Notes under the pieces: model-generated
What the model was told of the DNA's origin: nothing
What the model saw: only the letters and a program-made list of their open reading frames with translations
Database searches by the model: none
Part shown: positions 14,617-21,853 of the stretch, in pieces
How positions within the stretch are numbered: position 1 is the stretch's first letter
Layout of the letters: the number at the start of each line of letters is the position of its first letter
From: Acidobacteriota bacterium
Lineage (GTDB): Bacteria; Acidobacteriota; Terriglobia; Terriglobales; Acidobacteriaceae
DNA length: 21,853 nucleotides
Reading direction: 5' to 3'
Assembly: GCA_019510535.1 (NCBI GenBank)
Contig: JAEKKE010000162.1
Location: forward strand, 1 to 21,853
Position numbers and translations under genes: made by a program

Positions 14617-16203
14617 CTACTTCTTCAGGCCGAAACAGTAGATCTTGCCATCGTAGGTTCCGGCGTAAAGCTTTCCGTTCGAGATGGTGACATCCGTGAA
14701 GTGATTGAATCCGGTGATGGTGTCACCGCTTGACCACAGTTCCTTGCCTGTCTCTCCGTCCAGCACATAGACCGTCGCATGGTTGGACTTCGCCGCACGA
14801 ATCGTCGAGTCAAAGTTCAGACCGATGTCAGGCCACGCCTGCTGGGTGTTGTCACCGCTGCCATGTGTAATGATCATGCCGTTGGCGATGACCGGAGGTT
14901 CGCCGCGGAACATGTCACGCGAGATCCATACAGGCTCGAGCGAAACCTTGCCTGCCTTGTCTGCCACCTTGAAGGCAGCGACACCGCCCTCTTTCGCTGC
15001 AGGCGTCTGCGTGATGGGGAACTTGGTTTGCTCCGGAGCCGCAGGACCCCAGAACGGCACCACGACCCAGCGCGTACCCGCCTTGTCTTCCCACGAAGAG
15101 ACAGCACCCCAGCTTCCCGCGTTCTGGAAGTCGGCGGCGAAGTTGCAGAACAGCTCCGTGCGATAGAGCGGAGTGTGATGATCCGGCGTCCCGCCAAGGT
15201 TCTTCGGGTCGAGCAGATAGACCTTGCACTCCTTGCCCGAAGCCGCCATCAGCTCCCGGCCCTTGTAGTGGAAGACGGTCGGCGTGTTGTTCGGATCGAG
15301 GTCGCGCTTGCGCAGCCAATCCCAGTTCGGCGGCGTAAACCAGTCCTTCGGATGCCAGTTACCGTCAGCCTGCAGCTCGAAGCCAACCACCGAGTTGCCG
15401 ATCAGCGGATTCTTCGGATCCGTGGTCACGTCGTAGATACCGTCACCGGTCGTTGTCCACACCGTGCCGTCGTCGGTAATCACTGGTCCACGGCGTCCCC
15501 ACAGACCACCGCCGCCAGCGAAACCGACTGTCTTGTGTACGGTCTTGGTTTTCAGGTCGACGGAGATGATGCCGCCACGTCCGTGATAGTCGCCGAAGAT
15601 CACCTGATCCTTGTAGAGCTGCACACCGAACTTGTTGATGACTCCGGTTGCTACCGGGCCAAAGACGAGCTCGCCGGTCGCTGCATCCAGGCCGACAACA
15701 TTCCCCTTGCCGTCAACCATGTACACCGTGCGTTTGCCGGAAGAGTCTGCATCAGAGATCGCCGGAACGCCCGTGGTGCCACCGGGCCCAAGGAAGTTCA
15801 TGTGCCGCGGATCCGACGGTCCGCTCCGCTGCATCCCCGGAGGTCCCTGCTGTTGCGGCGGCGCAGGCTCGAAGGTCTTGCGCCATACCTCCGCGCCAGT
15901 ATCGGCGTCGAAGGCGTAGATCACATCCGAGACGCCCAGAACGTAGAGCATGTTCTTATCGCCGGAGGCAGTCTTCAGTCCATGAATCGCGAGCGGCGTC
16001 ATCAGGGCGTGCAGCGCATGCGGCTTCACGTCCGTCTGGGTCGACCACAGCAGCGTAAGGTCTTTGACATTGTCCTTGGTCAGGACGGTTTCGTCTTTGG
16101 CCCAACCGGAGCGGGCGTTGTCGCCACCGTCCATCGTCCAGTTCTGCGCAAGAGCGGCGCCACAACTCAAGGCGACGGCAGCGAGTGTGATGAGCTTCTT
16201 CAT
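14617..16203 (-). CDS. Exported PQQ-like beta-propeller protein, copy A
   Basis: The 528-residue product starts with a signal peptide (MKKLITLAAVALSCGAALAQ). Propeller-blade motifs follow, such as VIYAFDADTGAEVWRKTFE near residue 95, VGLDAATGELVF, TVYVLDGETGKELWSSGD and LYAGTYDGKIYCFGLKK at the end. These 'D-x-x-T-G-x-x-x-W' blades define the PQQ-binding-like family. No clear PQQ-enzyme active site or c-type haem motif CxxCH is visible, so an assembly or binding role (as in BamB) is as possible as dehydrogenase activity. AGGAG lies before the start. It is a paralogue of the gene upstream (16228-17838), 24 bases away, and they form an operon. Confidence 0.82.
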   Translation of the reverse strand: MKKLITLAAVALSCGAALAQNWTMDGGDNARSGWAKDETVLTKDNVKDLTLLWSTQTDVKPHALHALMTPLAIHGLKTASGDKNMLYVLGVSDVIYAFDADTGAEVWRKTFEPAPPQQQGPPGMQRSGPSDPRHMNFLGPGGTTGVPAISDADSSGKRTVYMVDGKGNVVGLDAATGELVFGPVATGVINKFGVQLYKDQVIFGDYHGRGGIISVDLKTKTVHKTVGFAGGGGLWGRRGPVITDDGTVWTTTGDGIYDVTTDPKNPLIGNSVVGFELQADGNWHPKDWFTPPNWDWLRKRDLDPNNTPTVFHYKGRELMAASGKECKVYLLDPKNLGGTPDHHTPLYRTELFCNFAADFQNAGSWGAVSSWEDKAGTRWVVVPFWGPAAPEQTKFPITQTPAAKEGGVAAFKVADKAGKVSLEPVWISRDMFRGEPPVIANGMIITHGSGDNTQQAWPDIGLNFDSTIRAAKSNHATVYVLDGETGKELWSSGDTITGFNHFTDVTISNGKLYAGTYDGKIYCFGLKK

Positions 16204-16227
16204 ACTCTTATCTCCTCAAAGAGCGCA

Positions 16228-17838
16228 TTACCGCTCGGTCGGTACGCCAAAGGCGTACACGGTGTTGTCATGGGTCGAAACATAGGCTCGGCCATTGGCA
16301 TAGCCAAGCTCGACATGCGAGAAGCTGGTGATCTGCGTTCCGCTGGACCAGAGTTGCTTGCCGGTGGCGGCATCAAGCATGTACAGCGTCGCGGACTTGG
16401 AAGCCTTTTCTACTTCAGCTACCGAATACGCCGCTCCGTCCTTCTTCGCCAGGCGCGGAGTCTCACCCGTGGAAAGCGCCATCACCAGACCGTTCGAGAT
16501 CACCGGTCCGGCAGGTGAAATCAGGTCACGCGAGACCCACTGCTGGACAAATGTGGGCCTACCATCTTTCTCTTCGATCTTGAAGGCGACGATTGAACCG
16601 GTCGGAGCCGGGCCGTTGGCGCCGGTCTTCGCTGCGGCCGCTCCGCGAATGGAGGCGTAGAGCCAGCGGGCATTGCTGTTCGCTTCATCTTCCCAGGTCG
16701 CAAAGGTGCCATAGATGCCGTTCCCACCAAAGTCGGTATCCGGAGCAACGATAACGTCTGAAACCGCCAGCGGTGTCTTGTGATCCGATCCTCCGAGCGA
16801 GTCGCCATCCAGCAGATACAGCTTGCCGTCGCGTCCGCCGGCCACCAGAACGTCCTTACCCTTCCACTGGAAGAGCGCGGGCGTCACGCCGGCAACTGCA
16901 ACGCCCTTCTTCAGCGCGGGCATCTTTGAGGAGGGCGTGAAGTAATCCTTCACCTCAAGCGTCTTGGGATCGAGCGCGACGACCGTGTCGTTATACGCAC
17001 CCGCAACATCGCCTTTGCCCTCGGCGATCATGCCGTAGAGCATCCCCTTGGACCCAATGGTGACACCACCCGGGCCGGAGAATCCGCTGCCATTGGTCAT
17101 GAACGAGGTCACGGCATACTCAGCCGGCTTCACCAGGGGCTTATCCGGCATATCCGGAAGCACCGGCGGCGTCAGCGTCGCGGCGTAGAGGCCGTTCGGT
17201 CCCGCGCAGCCATCGACGGTTGAGGCATAGATCACGTTGTTGTTGGTGTTCAGGCCGCTTACCTTCGATCCGGCGGGAACAAACTGCACCGGAGCAATGT
17301 ACTTCGCATCGCCATCCTGCTGGCGTGCAGCATGAAGCATGCCGTCGCTCGAGACCGCCCACACATACGGCTGCGGGCGCTGGAAGCCGCCGCCGCCAAA
17401 ACCGCGGCGTCCCATGCTATTGCCCGGCATCACAACTGAGGCACTCTGGCCACCAGAGCACAGTACAGACGGGGTTCCGCTAGGCTTCGCATCGAACTTC
17501 GTCTCGAAGTACTTCTCACCGAGATCCGAATCGATGGAGTAAAGGGCATTGCTGCTGCCGCCGACAAAAAGCAGTTCCTTGAAGCCGGCCCAGCCGATAA
17601 GGTTTGTCAGATCGATCGGCGTCGAAAGCGCATCCAAGCCTACAGCCGTATTCGGGAACTTGAACTTGTATAGGAGCTTCACCTGGCCCTTGGTGATGTT
17701 GTCCTTGCTCAGGTACTTGTCGTTACGGGCCCAGCCGTCGCGCTGCGGATTGCCGCCGACGCTTGGCCAGTCCGCGGCCCATAGACTGGCGCATGCCGTG
17801 ACAGCGATGCATGCCGACCAAAGAAATTTCCTACGCAT
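16228..17838 (-). CDS. Exported PQQ-like beta-propeller protein, copy B
   Basis: The 536-residue product has a signal peptide (MRRKFLWSACIAVTACASLW). After it comes GGNPQRDGWARNDKYLSKDN, which parallels GGDNARSGWAKDETVLTKDN of copy A; the two are diverged tandem duplicates. Blade motifs include ELLFVGGSSNALYSIDSDLG, VLVAGGRDGKLYLLDGDSLG, LYMLDAATGKQLWSSGTQIT and YVSTHDNTVYAFGVP. A glycine-rich insert (RRGFGGGGFQRP) sits near residue 140. The Trp motif and overall layout are again of the PQQ-like family, without a haem site. GGAGGGGAGG lies upstream of the start. It is the first gene of the pair; no clear promoter is seen in the following 386 bases. Confidence 0.82.
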   Translation of the reverse strand: MRRKFLWSACIAVTACASLWAADWPSVGGNPQRDGWARNDKYLSKDNITKGQVKLLYKFKFPNTAVGLDALSTPIDLTNLIGWAGFKELLFVGGSSNALYSIDSDLGEKYFETKFDAKPSGTPSVLCSGGQSASVVMPGNSMGRRGFGGGGFQRPQPYVWAVSSDGMLHAARQQDGDAKYIAPVQFVPAGSKVSGLNTNNNVIYASTVDGCAGPNGLYAATLTPPVLPDMPDKPLVKPAEYAVTSFMTNGSGFSGPGGVTIGSKGMLYGMIAEGKGDVAGAYNDTVVALDPKTLEVKDYFTPSSKMPALKKGVAVAGVTPALFQWKGKDVLVAGGRDGKLYLLDGDSLGGSDHKTPLAVSDVIVAPDTDFGGNGIYGTFATWEDEANSNARWLYASIRGAAAAKTGANGPAPTGSIVAFKIEEKDGRPTFVQQWVSRDLISPAGPVISNGLVMALSTGETPRLAKKDGAAYSVAEVEKASKSATLYMLDAATGKQLWSSGTQITSFSHVELGYANGRAYVSTHDNTVYAFGVPTER

Positions 17839-18224
17839 GTGGAAGACCTCCCCTCCAGAATCCAGAGCACGCTGGACATTTGCTGCAGCGATAACAATAC
17901 GGATGAACCGTGAAATTGTGGCGTCGAGACGGGTTCAGTAACGCAAATTTGAGACGTCTTAAGCCGATGACGTTAGACCACATCGAAAACACCGTTGTCA
18001 ACGCCTCAAACGCATGTTTCCTTACCCGCAACCCGCCAAAGCAACGCAGCGCAAGTGAGACGGAAACAGAGCTCCAAAAGTCGCAAATTGGGGGGGACTT
18101 CTACTCGAATACGGTGGGAGCCGTGGCCTTCAGGCCACCCATCCGACGAACACAAGGGATGAAACTCTTGACGAGAAACAATAAGACCCGCCATCCGGCG
18201 GGTCTTGATCGAAGCTAATCGAAG
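17839..18224. other. Gene-free region between PQQ pair and Spy-like gene
   Basis: I find no convincing gene here. It holds the ribosome site of the PQQ operon (17839-17860, read on the minus strand), a run of seven G at 18090-18096, and a short hairpin GTGGCC with GGCCAC at 18123-18138. It also holds the terminator of the Spy-like gene at 18183-18206 and a 10-bp tandem repeat (ATCGAAGCTA type) around 18208-18228. Any promoter for the PQQ pair would lie between 17860 and 17960, but I see no good match. Confidence 0.5.
18183..18206 (-). terminator. Rho-independent terminator of the Spy-like gene
   Basis: A perfect 10-bp stem (AAGACCCGCC with GGCGGGTCTT) encloses a 4-base loop. On the minus strand it is followed by ATTGTTTCTCG, moderately U-rich. 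It lies 19 bases beyond the stop codon of the gene at 18225-18806 and closes the second sigma operon. Confidence 0.75.
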
Positions 18225-18806
18225 CTATTCGGTGGCCGGTTGCTGTCCGCGGTGGGTCTCCAGCTTATGCCACTGATCGAGCGTGAGTTCGCGCCGGATG
18301 CCTAACAACATACGGGCGTTTGCCTTCTCCAGCTCGGCCCGGGCCTGCGCGACCCGGTCAATCTGAGACAGGATGCGGTTCTCATCGGGCTGCTCCGCCG
18401 AGACCAGAGGTCCCAGAGCGTCCTCCTCCTTCCGCAGTGAGCGGTAAAGGGTGGCCAGTGTGCCGCGATTGGCGTCCATAATCGCATCCATACGGGCCCG
18501 CTGTTCTTTTTGAATTCCGATCGACTCGGCAAACTTCTTATCGTCCCACCAGCGCCCTGGAGGACCTACCTGCAGACCTCCGTGCATCGTACTTATCGTT
18601 CCAGACGTGCTGCCGTTGTAGGGCGGAGGAGAATTACGCCGATCGGGAAAACCACCGCCGAAACCGCCGCCATTGCCCATCGGAGGCCGTCCGCCCATGC
18701 CACCGCCGCCGGGGCCGCCCGGCCGACCGGGGCCTTGCGCAAGAGCGGCCGAGCCACCAAGAAGGATGGCAAGCAGGGTCAAGGCGAGTTGGAATCGAGA
18801 CGTCAT
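18225..18806 (-). CDS. Spy/CpxP-like periplasmic stress protein
   Basis: The 193-residue product has a signal peptide (MTSRFQLALTLLAILLGGSA) and a long Gly/Pro-rich stretch (about 25-65). A helical C-terminal half (about 90-185) follows, ending in LTLDQW at 174-179, which fits the LTxxQ motif of the Spy/CpxP family. Members of that family chaperone or sense misfolded proteins or metals in the periplasm. It lies 30 bases after the anti-sigma gene in a sigma operon, as related proteins do elsewhere (for example CnrX-type sensors). Unusually, no Shine-Dalgarno motif precedes the ATG: the leader is pyrimidine-rich. The Gly-rich stretch is atypical for the family. Confidence 0.72.
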   Translation of the reverse strand: MTSRFQLALTLLAILLGGSAALAQGPGRPGGPGGGGMGGRPPMGNGGGFGGGFPDRRNSPPPYNGSTSGTISTMHGGLQVGPPGRWWDDKKFAESIGIQKEQRARMDAIMDANRGTLATLYRSLRKEEDALGPLVSAEQPDENRILSQIDRVAQARAELEKANARMLLGIRRELTLDQWHKLETHRGQQPATE

Positions 18807-18807
18807 T

Positions 18808-18879
18808 TGGCAAAGAAAAAAGAATAATAAAAGAGATTAGCGCTTCGTTGTCCTGGCTTTGCCAGACTCGCTGGCAAAG
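18808..18879 (-). promoter_or_regulatory. Possible alternative RNA pairing at the Spy-like gene start
   Basis: On the minus strand CTTTGCCAG (18879-18871) pairs perfectly with CTGGCAAAG (18865-18857) within the end of the anti-sigma gene. The TGGCAAAG arm can instead pair with CTTTGCCA at 18815-18808, which is two bases before the ATG of the Spy-like gene. The two pairings exclude one another. Between them lies a U-rich, SD-less stretch. The region may regulate translation of the third gene; this is an inference from pairing only. Confidence 0.25.
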
Positions 18880-19313
18880 GCCGCCTCGTGCTGGGCAGCG
18901 GGCTGCGCAATCTCCTGGTTGATAGCGGACATCAGTTCATTGTCTGCGGCAATCTGTTCCGCCGTAGGCACCGGTGACATATGTTGTACCGCCGCCTGCT
19001 GCGGTGCATCATTATCGCGGATCAGGAATGGCACGGCAACCGCAATCGCAAGCACCGCGGCCATAGCCATACCCGCAGCTGGGCGGAAGGAAAGTCCCAG
19101 ACGTTCGAAGAAGCCGGGCTGAGGCGTCGGCATTTCGGCCACGCGCTGGCGGCTCCAGTCCATGGATGCCTCGCGCAGCATGCCCATCGTCTCTTCTACC
19201 CGAGCCATCTCGTGACGGCAGTGTTCACACGAGTTCAGATGGGTTGCGGCAGTGCCGTCATCCAGTCCCAGCAGAAGATCGGTGAACTGTTCGTCTGTGA
19301 GGTGCTGGTTCAT
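18837..19313 (-). CDS. Membrane anti-sigma factor with zinc-finger N-terminus (module 2)
   Basis: The 158-residue product has an N-terminal HxxxCxxC motif (H25, C29, C32) in ATHLNSCEHCRHEM, the zf-HC2 anti-sigma fold. A single membrane helix lies at about 79-98, with a short outer tail of 60 residues rich in Gln and Ala. It should bind and restrain the sigma factor encoded just upstream. The start overlaps the sigma stop as ATGA. It is shorter than its counterpart at 6906-7703, whose outer domain is about 155 residues, so the sensing part differs. Confidence 0.85.
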   Translation of the reverse strand: MNQHLTDEQFTDLLLGLDDGTAATHLNSCEHCRHEMARVEETMGMLREASMDWSRQRVAEMPTPQPGFFERLGLSFRPAAGMAMAAVLAIAVAVPFLIRDNDAPQQAAVQHMSPVPTAEQIAADNELMSAINQEIAQPAAQHEAAFASESGKARTTKR

Positions 19314-19915
19314 CGTGTGCCTCCCAGTGTAGACGCGTTTGGACCAAGCTGCGCGCGAATGGCCGTTACAGCCCGGTGCAGGTGAGTCTTGACGGTATTG
19401 ACCGGCATACCGGTTGCTTGGGCAATCTCCGCCAGATCCATCTCCTCCAGGAAACGCATGACGAAGACCGAACGCTGCCGTTCAGAGAGCGTTGCCAGGG
19501 CGGCATGCACACCCTGGACGCGCTCACGGGCGATCAGGGCGCTCTCCGGCGAGCTGGCGCGCGAGCTGATCTGGTGCGACATGTCGGTGACATCGGCGGC
19601 GGTCGCACGGAAGTTGCGCCAGAATTTGAACTTCTGGGTGCGGACATGGTCACGCACCAGGTTGGTGGCAATCGACATCAGCCATGTCGAGACGGAGCAA
19701 TCGCCACGGAAGCTTGCCCTGTTGGCATAGGCCTTGACGAAACAGTCCTGCGTGATGGACTCAGCGAGGTCGGCGTCGTTGATGGAATAGGCTACGTAGC
19801 GGTAGACCTTGGCGCGATAGAGCCGAACGAGACCGTCAATGTCCTCAAGCTCGTGCGTGCGGGCCTCCTGCCGTGCGGCAAATGAGAGTATCGCGGTGCT
19901 GGCGGTAGCTGGCAT
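19310..19915 (-). CDS. ECF-type RNA polymerase sigma factor (module 2)
   Basis: The 201-residue product has region 2 at about residues 28-95 (AKVYRYVAYSINDADLAESI, then QDCFVKAYANRASFRGD and STWLMSIATNLVRDHVR). Region 4 is at about 140-190 (LSERQRSVFVMRFLEEMDLA, then EIAQATGMPVNTVKTHLHRA). The first 20 residues are extra. No good Shine-Dalgarno motif lies before the ATG at 19915, so the true start could be further in. It heads an operon with its anti-sigma gene and a Spy-like gene. Confidence 0.92.
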   Translation of the reverse strand: MPATASTAILSFAARQEARTHELEDIDGLVRLYRAKVYRYVAYSINDADLAESITQDCFVKAYANRASFRGDCSVSTWLMSIATNLVRDHVRTQKFKFWRNFRATAADVTDMSHQISSRASSPESALIARERVQGVHAALATLSERQRSVFVMRFLEEMDLAEIAQATGMPVNTVKTHLHRAVTAIRAQLGPNASTLGGTR

Positions 19916-19975
19916 ACATCCATTTGGACGGGATTACGCCGGCGCAGAGTACATCGACCGTCATCAAAGCGAAGA

Positions 19976-20002
19976 CTAAAGGGCCGCAAATGCGGCCCTT
20001 AG
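19976..20002 (-). terminator. Terminator of the aromatic operon
   Basis: AAGGGCCGC (19979-19987) pairs with GCGGCCCTT (19992-20000) around AAAT. On the minus strand the stem is followed by TTTAGTCTTCGCTTT, moderately U-rich. It lies about 73 bases past the stop of aroF and also marks the boundary before the sigma gene at 19915. Confidence 0.65.
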
Positions 20003-20074
20003 TTACCTTTGTACCGGATTTTGCGAAGGGCGTGTCACTCAATTGCTATCCGCTCGCAATTGAATTGCCGCTAC

Positions 20075-21091
20075 CTACAGCGTGCGCCCGACGATAGGGG
20101 CAAGCTGCTTGAGCTGGGCGTTCAGTTTGTTGAGCTGCTCCGGGAACAGCGACTGGGCACCGTCGCTCATCGCCTTGTCCGGATTCGGGTGCATCTCCAT
20201 CAGCAGACCGTCGGCTCCGGCAGCTACCGACGCCAGCGCCAGCGCCGGCACCAGGTCGCGCTTGCCGACACCATGCGACGGATCGCCGAAGACCGGCAGG
20301 TGCGTCAGCTTCTTCAGCACCGGAATCGCCGAGATGTCCATGGTGTTGCGGGTATAGGTCTCGAAGGTACGGATACCGCGCTCGCACAGCATCAGGTCGT
20401 AGTTGCCGCCGGAGAGAATGTACTCGGCAGAGAGCAACACCTCTTCGATGGTGGCGGCGATACCGCGCTTCAGCAGGCATGCCTTACGTACGTGGCCAAG
20501 CTCGCGCAGCAGGTTGAAGTTCTGCATGTTGCGCGCGCCGATCTGGAAGACGTCGATGTACGGCAGCATGGGCTCGATCTGCGAGATCTCCATCACCTCG
20601 GTGATCACCAGGAGGCCATTCTTGTCTGCGGCCTCGCGCATGATCTTCAACCCCTCGATGCCCATGCCCTGGAAGCTGTACGGAGAGCTGCGCGGCTTGA
20701 AGGCGCCGCCACGCAGGAACTTGCAGCCGGACTCCGCCACCTGCTTCGCCGACAGGTTGATCTGCTCCTTCGATTCCACGGAGCAGGGACCCGCCATCAG
20801 GACCACCTCTTCTCCGCCGACAACCACGCCGTTGGCGAACTTGATCTTCGTCCCTTCAGGACGGAAGTTGCGGCCGGCAAGCTTGTAGGGCGAGGAGATG
20901 CGGTAGGCGTCCTGGACGCCCGGCAACACGGTGAACTCCGCCACATCGAAGGCCTGGGGTGTGCCTACACCGGCGAGAATGGTCTGCGCCGCCCCGGTAG
21001 TGCGGTGGACGGCGAAACCAAGCTCCACCATGCGTTCGATGACTGACTGGATATGTTCTTCGGTTGCTGCATCCTGCATTGCGACGATCAT
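20075..21091 (-). CDS. aroF: 3-deoxy-7-phosphoheptulonate (DAHP) synthase
   Basis: It condenses phosphoenolpyruvate and erythrose 4-phosphate, the first step of the shikimate pathway, in the cytoplasm. The catalytic barrel shows the metal-binding MAGPCSVES (C103), the substrate loop FLRGGAFKPRSSPYSFQG, KRG, and FGDPSHGVGKRDLV. About 70 residues precede the barrel and resemble the ferredoxin-like regulatory domain of the Thermotoga-type (AroF, 'aroFII') enzymes. That domain is thought to mediate feedback by Phe or Tyr; I infer this from architecture. The 338-residue length fits. AAAAGGA precedes the ATG. It is the third gene of a trpA-aroQ-aroF operon and ends near a hairpin. Confidence 0.93.
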   Translation of the reverse strand: MIVAMQDAATEEHIQSVIERMVELGFAVHRTTGAAQTILAGVGTPQAFDVAEFTVLPGVQDAYRISSPYKLAGRNFRPEGTKIKFANGVVVGGEEVVLMAGPCSVESKEQINLSAKQVAESGCKFLRGGAFKPRSSPYSFQGMGIEGLKIMREAADKNGLLVITEVMEISQIEPMLPYIDVFQIGARNMQNFNLLRELGHVRKACLLKRGIAATIEEVLLSAEYILSGGNYDLMLCERGIRTFETYTRNTMDISAIPVLKKLTHLPVFGDPSHGVGKRDLVPALALASVAAGADGLLMEMHPNPDKAMSDGAQSLFPEQLNKLNAQLKQLAPIVGRTL

Positions 21092-21114
21092 TGCTGTCTT
21101 CCTTTTCGATCCTG

Positions 21115-21378
21115 CTAGTTGTCTTTCTTCTGGAGCGCTCGCATCACGTCCACAATGCGCTCGTAAATCTTCTGAATCTCCGTGTCCGGCAACGGACCGG
21201 GATTACAACCCTTCACGTGATCAAAGACCTGTTGTTCGCGGCCCGGCTCGTATACGGGCATGGCCTGCTGCGCCTTCAAGCGCCCGATGGCTTCTGCTGC
21301 TTCCGCCCTCTGACTGATAAGGCGAACAATCTGCTCGTCGAGCTCGTCAATGCGCTTGCGCCAGTCTGCTATTTCCAT
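21115..21378 (-). CDS. aroQ: Chorismate mutase, AroQ type
   Basis: It is predicted to convert chorismate to prephenate, the substrate of the tyrA product in the same window. The 87-residue protein is a stand-alone all-helical AroQ domain: WRKRIDELDEQIVRLISQRA carries the first active-site Arg, AEAIGRLKAQ the Lys, and VYEPGREQQVFDHV the second Arg region. Its length equals the family core without fused domains. The ATG overlaps the last codons of trpA by 10 bases, and GGAGAGG lies before it. AroF follows 23 bases later, so the three genes are one transcription unit. Confidence 0.9.
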   Translation of the reverse strand: MEIADWRKRIDELDEQIVRLISQRAEAAEAIGRLKAQQAMPVYEPGREQQVFDHVKGCNPGPLPDTEIQKIYERIVDVMRALQKKDN

Positions 21379-21853
21379 CCCTGATGCCTCTCCTTGTCGT
21401 TTCCTCTCATGGTATTTACGCGCAGTCCCCGGACGAACTCGGCCACCGCCGCAGGCGCCTCCTGCGGCGTGGATTTCTCGATGATGGCCACAATCGCTGA
21501 CCCGATGACCGCCGCGTCGGCGTACTCGCCTACTGTCCGCACATGCTCCGCGTTGGAGACGCCAAAGCCCAGGGCAATCGGCTTGTCGGTGAACTGACGA
21601 ATCCGTTGCACCAGCTTTGAGGCATCATCCGAAAGGGTGGACGAAACACCGGTAATGCCAGTACGCGAGATGGCATAGAGGAAGCCCTCGGTATGCTCCG
21701 CAATAGCCTTCAGGCGATCATCGGGCGAGGTTGGTGCCGCCAGGAAGACCGGCGCCAGGCCGTGCTTTTTCATGGCGGCCATATAGTCGGCAGCTTCTTC
21801 GACAATCATGTCGGTCAGCAGCACGCCATCCGCGCCTGCTGCGTTCGCCTCGG
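21369..21853 (-). CDS. trpA: Tryptophan synthase alpha subunit (partial)
   Basis: The frame is open through the right edge, so only about the last 161 residues are present. It should cleave indole-3-glycerol phosphate to indole, together with the beta subunit. Family signatures are seen: EANAAGADGVLLTDMIVEEA with the loop-2 region, LAPVFLAAPTSPDDRLKAIA, GFLYAISRTGITGVSS, FTDKPIALGFGVSNAEHVRT and AAVIGSAIVAIIE. The start lies outside the window. It overlaps aroQ by 10 bases. The presence of trpA ahead of aroQ and aroF ties tryptophan synthesis to the common pathway genes. Confidence 0.93.
   Translation of the reverse strand, partial: EANAAGADGVLLTDMIVEEAADYMAAMKKHGLAPVFLAAPTSPDDRLKAIAEHTEGFLYAISRTGITGVSSTLSDDASKLVQRIRQFTDKPIALGFGVSNAEHVRTVGEYADAAVIGSAIVAIIEKSTPQEAPAAVAEFVRGLRVNTMRGNDKERHQGWK

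Noticed and set aside
14779..16518. 579-codon plus-strand frame over the PQQ-propeller genes
   Set aside because: Long but antisense to two genes with signal peptides and blade motifs; its translation is Arg-rich and featureless.

Overview
The window reads as a piece of chromosome from a GC-rich acidobacterium, most likely in or near the Acidobacteriaceae (Terriglobus, Edaphobacter or Granulicella type). The basis is gene content: zinc-finger anti-sigma genes coupled to ECF sigma genes, secreted HEAT and PQQ-propeller proteins, a GlgP lacking the N-terminal domain, a linked trpA-aroQ-aroF group, and several intergenic palindromic elements. The assignment is inferred from style, not from a marker gene.

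Layout. Positions 1-155 hold a decayed IS5-type transposase remnant. Next come two tandem partial copies of a tRNA gene and the intact tRNA-Phe(GAA) on the minus strand (539-613). Divergent from the tRNA are a secreted adenosine deaminase and a coupled small membrane protein (721-2561). A glucan phosphorylase (2811-4586) follows, with a possible overlapping leader peptide. A minus-strand operon (8278 to 4668) encodes an ECF sigma factor, a membrane anti-sigma factor, a TPR/HEAT protein and a HEAT protein. Positions 8279-8580 hold an inverted pair of related double-hairpin repeats. iscX and tyrA follow on the minus strand (9651-8581), then a 268-bp MITE-like inverted-repeat element (9671-9938).

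On the plus strand come a MerR-type regulator, a small zinc-ribbon protein, the lipid II flippase MurJ, a second palindromic element, and a CSS-EAL c-di-GMP phosphodiesterase ending at a hairpin terminator (10068-14599). Converging on it are two tandem secreted PQQ-like beta-propeller paralogues (17838-14617). A second sigma/anti-sigma pair with a Spy/CpxP-like periplasmic protein occupies 19915-18225. The right edge carries a minus-strand aromatic amino-acid operon: trpA (partial), aroQ chorismate mutase, aroF DAHP synthase.

How the genes fit together. aroF, aroQ, tyrA and trpA cover the entry step, the branch point and the ends of the Tyr and Trp routes. The two ECF modules share one design: sigma and anti-sigma genes overlapping by ATGA, followed by exported proteins. 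They are probably envelope-responsive regulons. MurJ and the cysteine-pair-sensing EAL protein add to the cell-envelope theme. No phage, CRISPR or defence system is visible. The least explained material is the non-coding structure: tRNA-derived tandem repeats, three kinds of palindromic element, and a possible RNA switch in front of the Spy-like gene.
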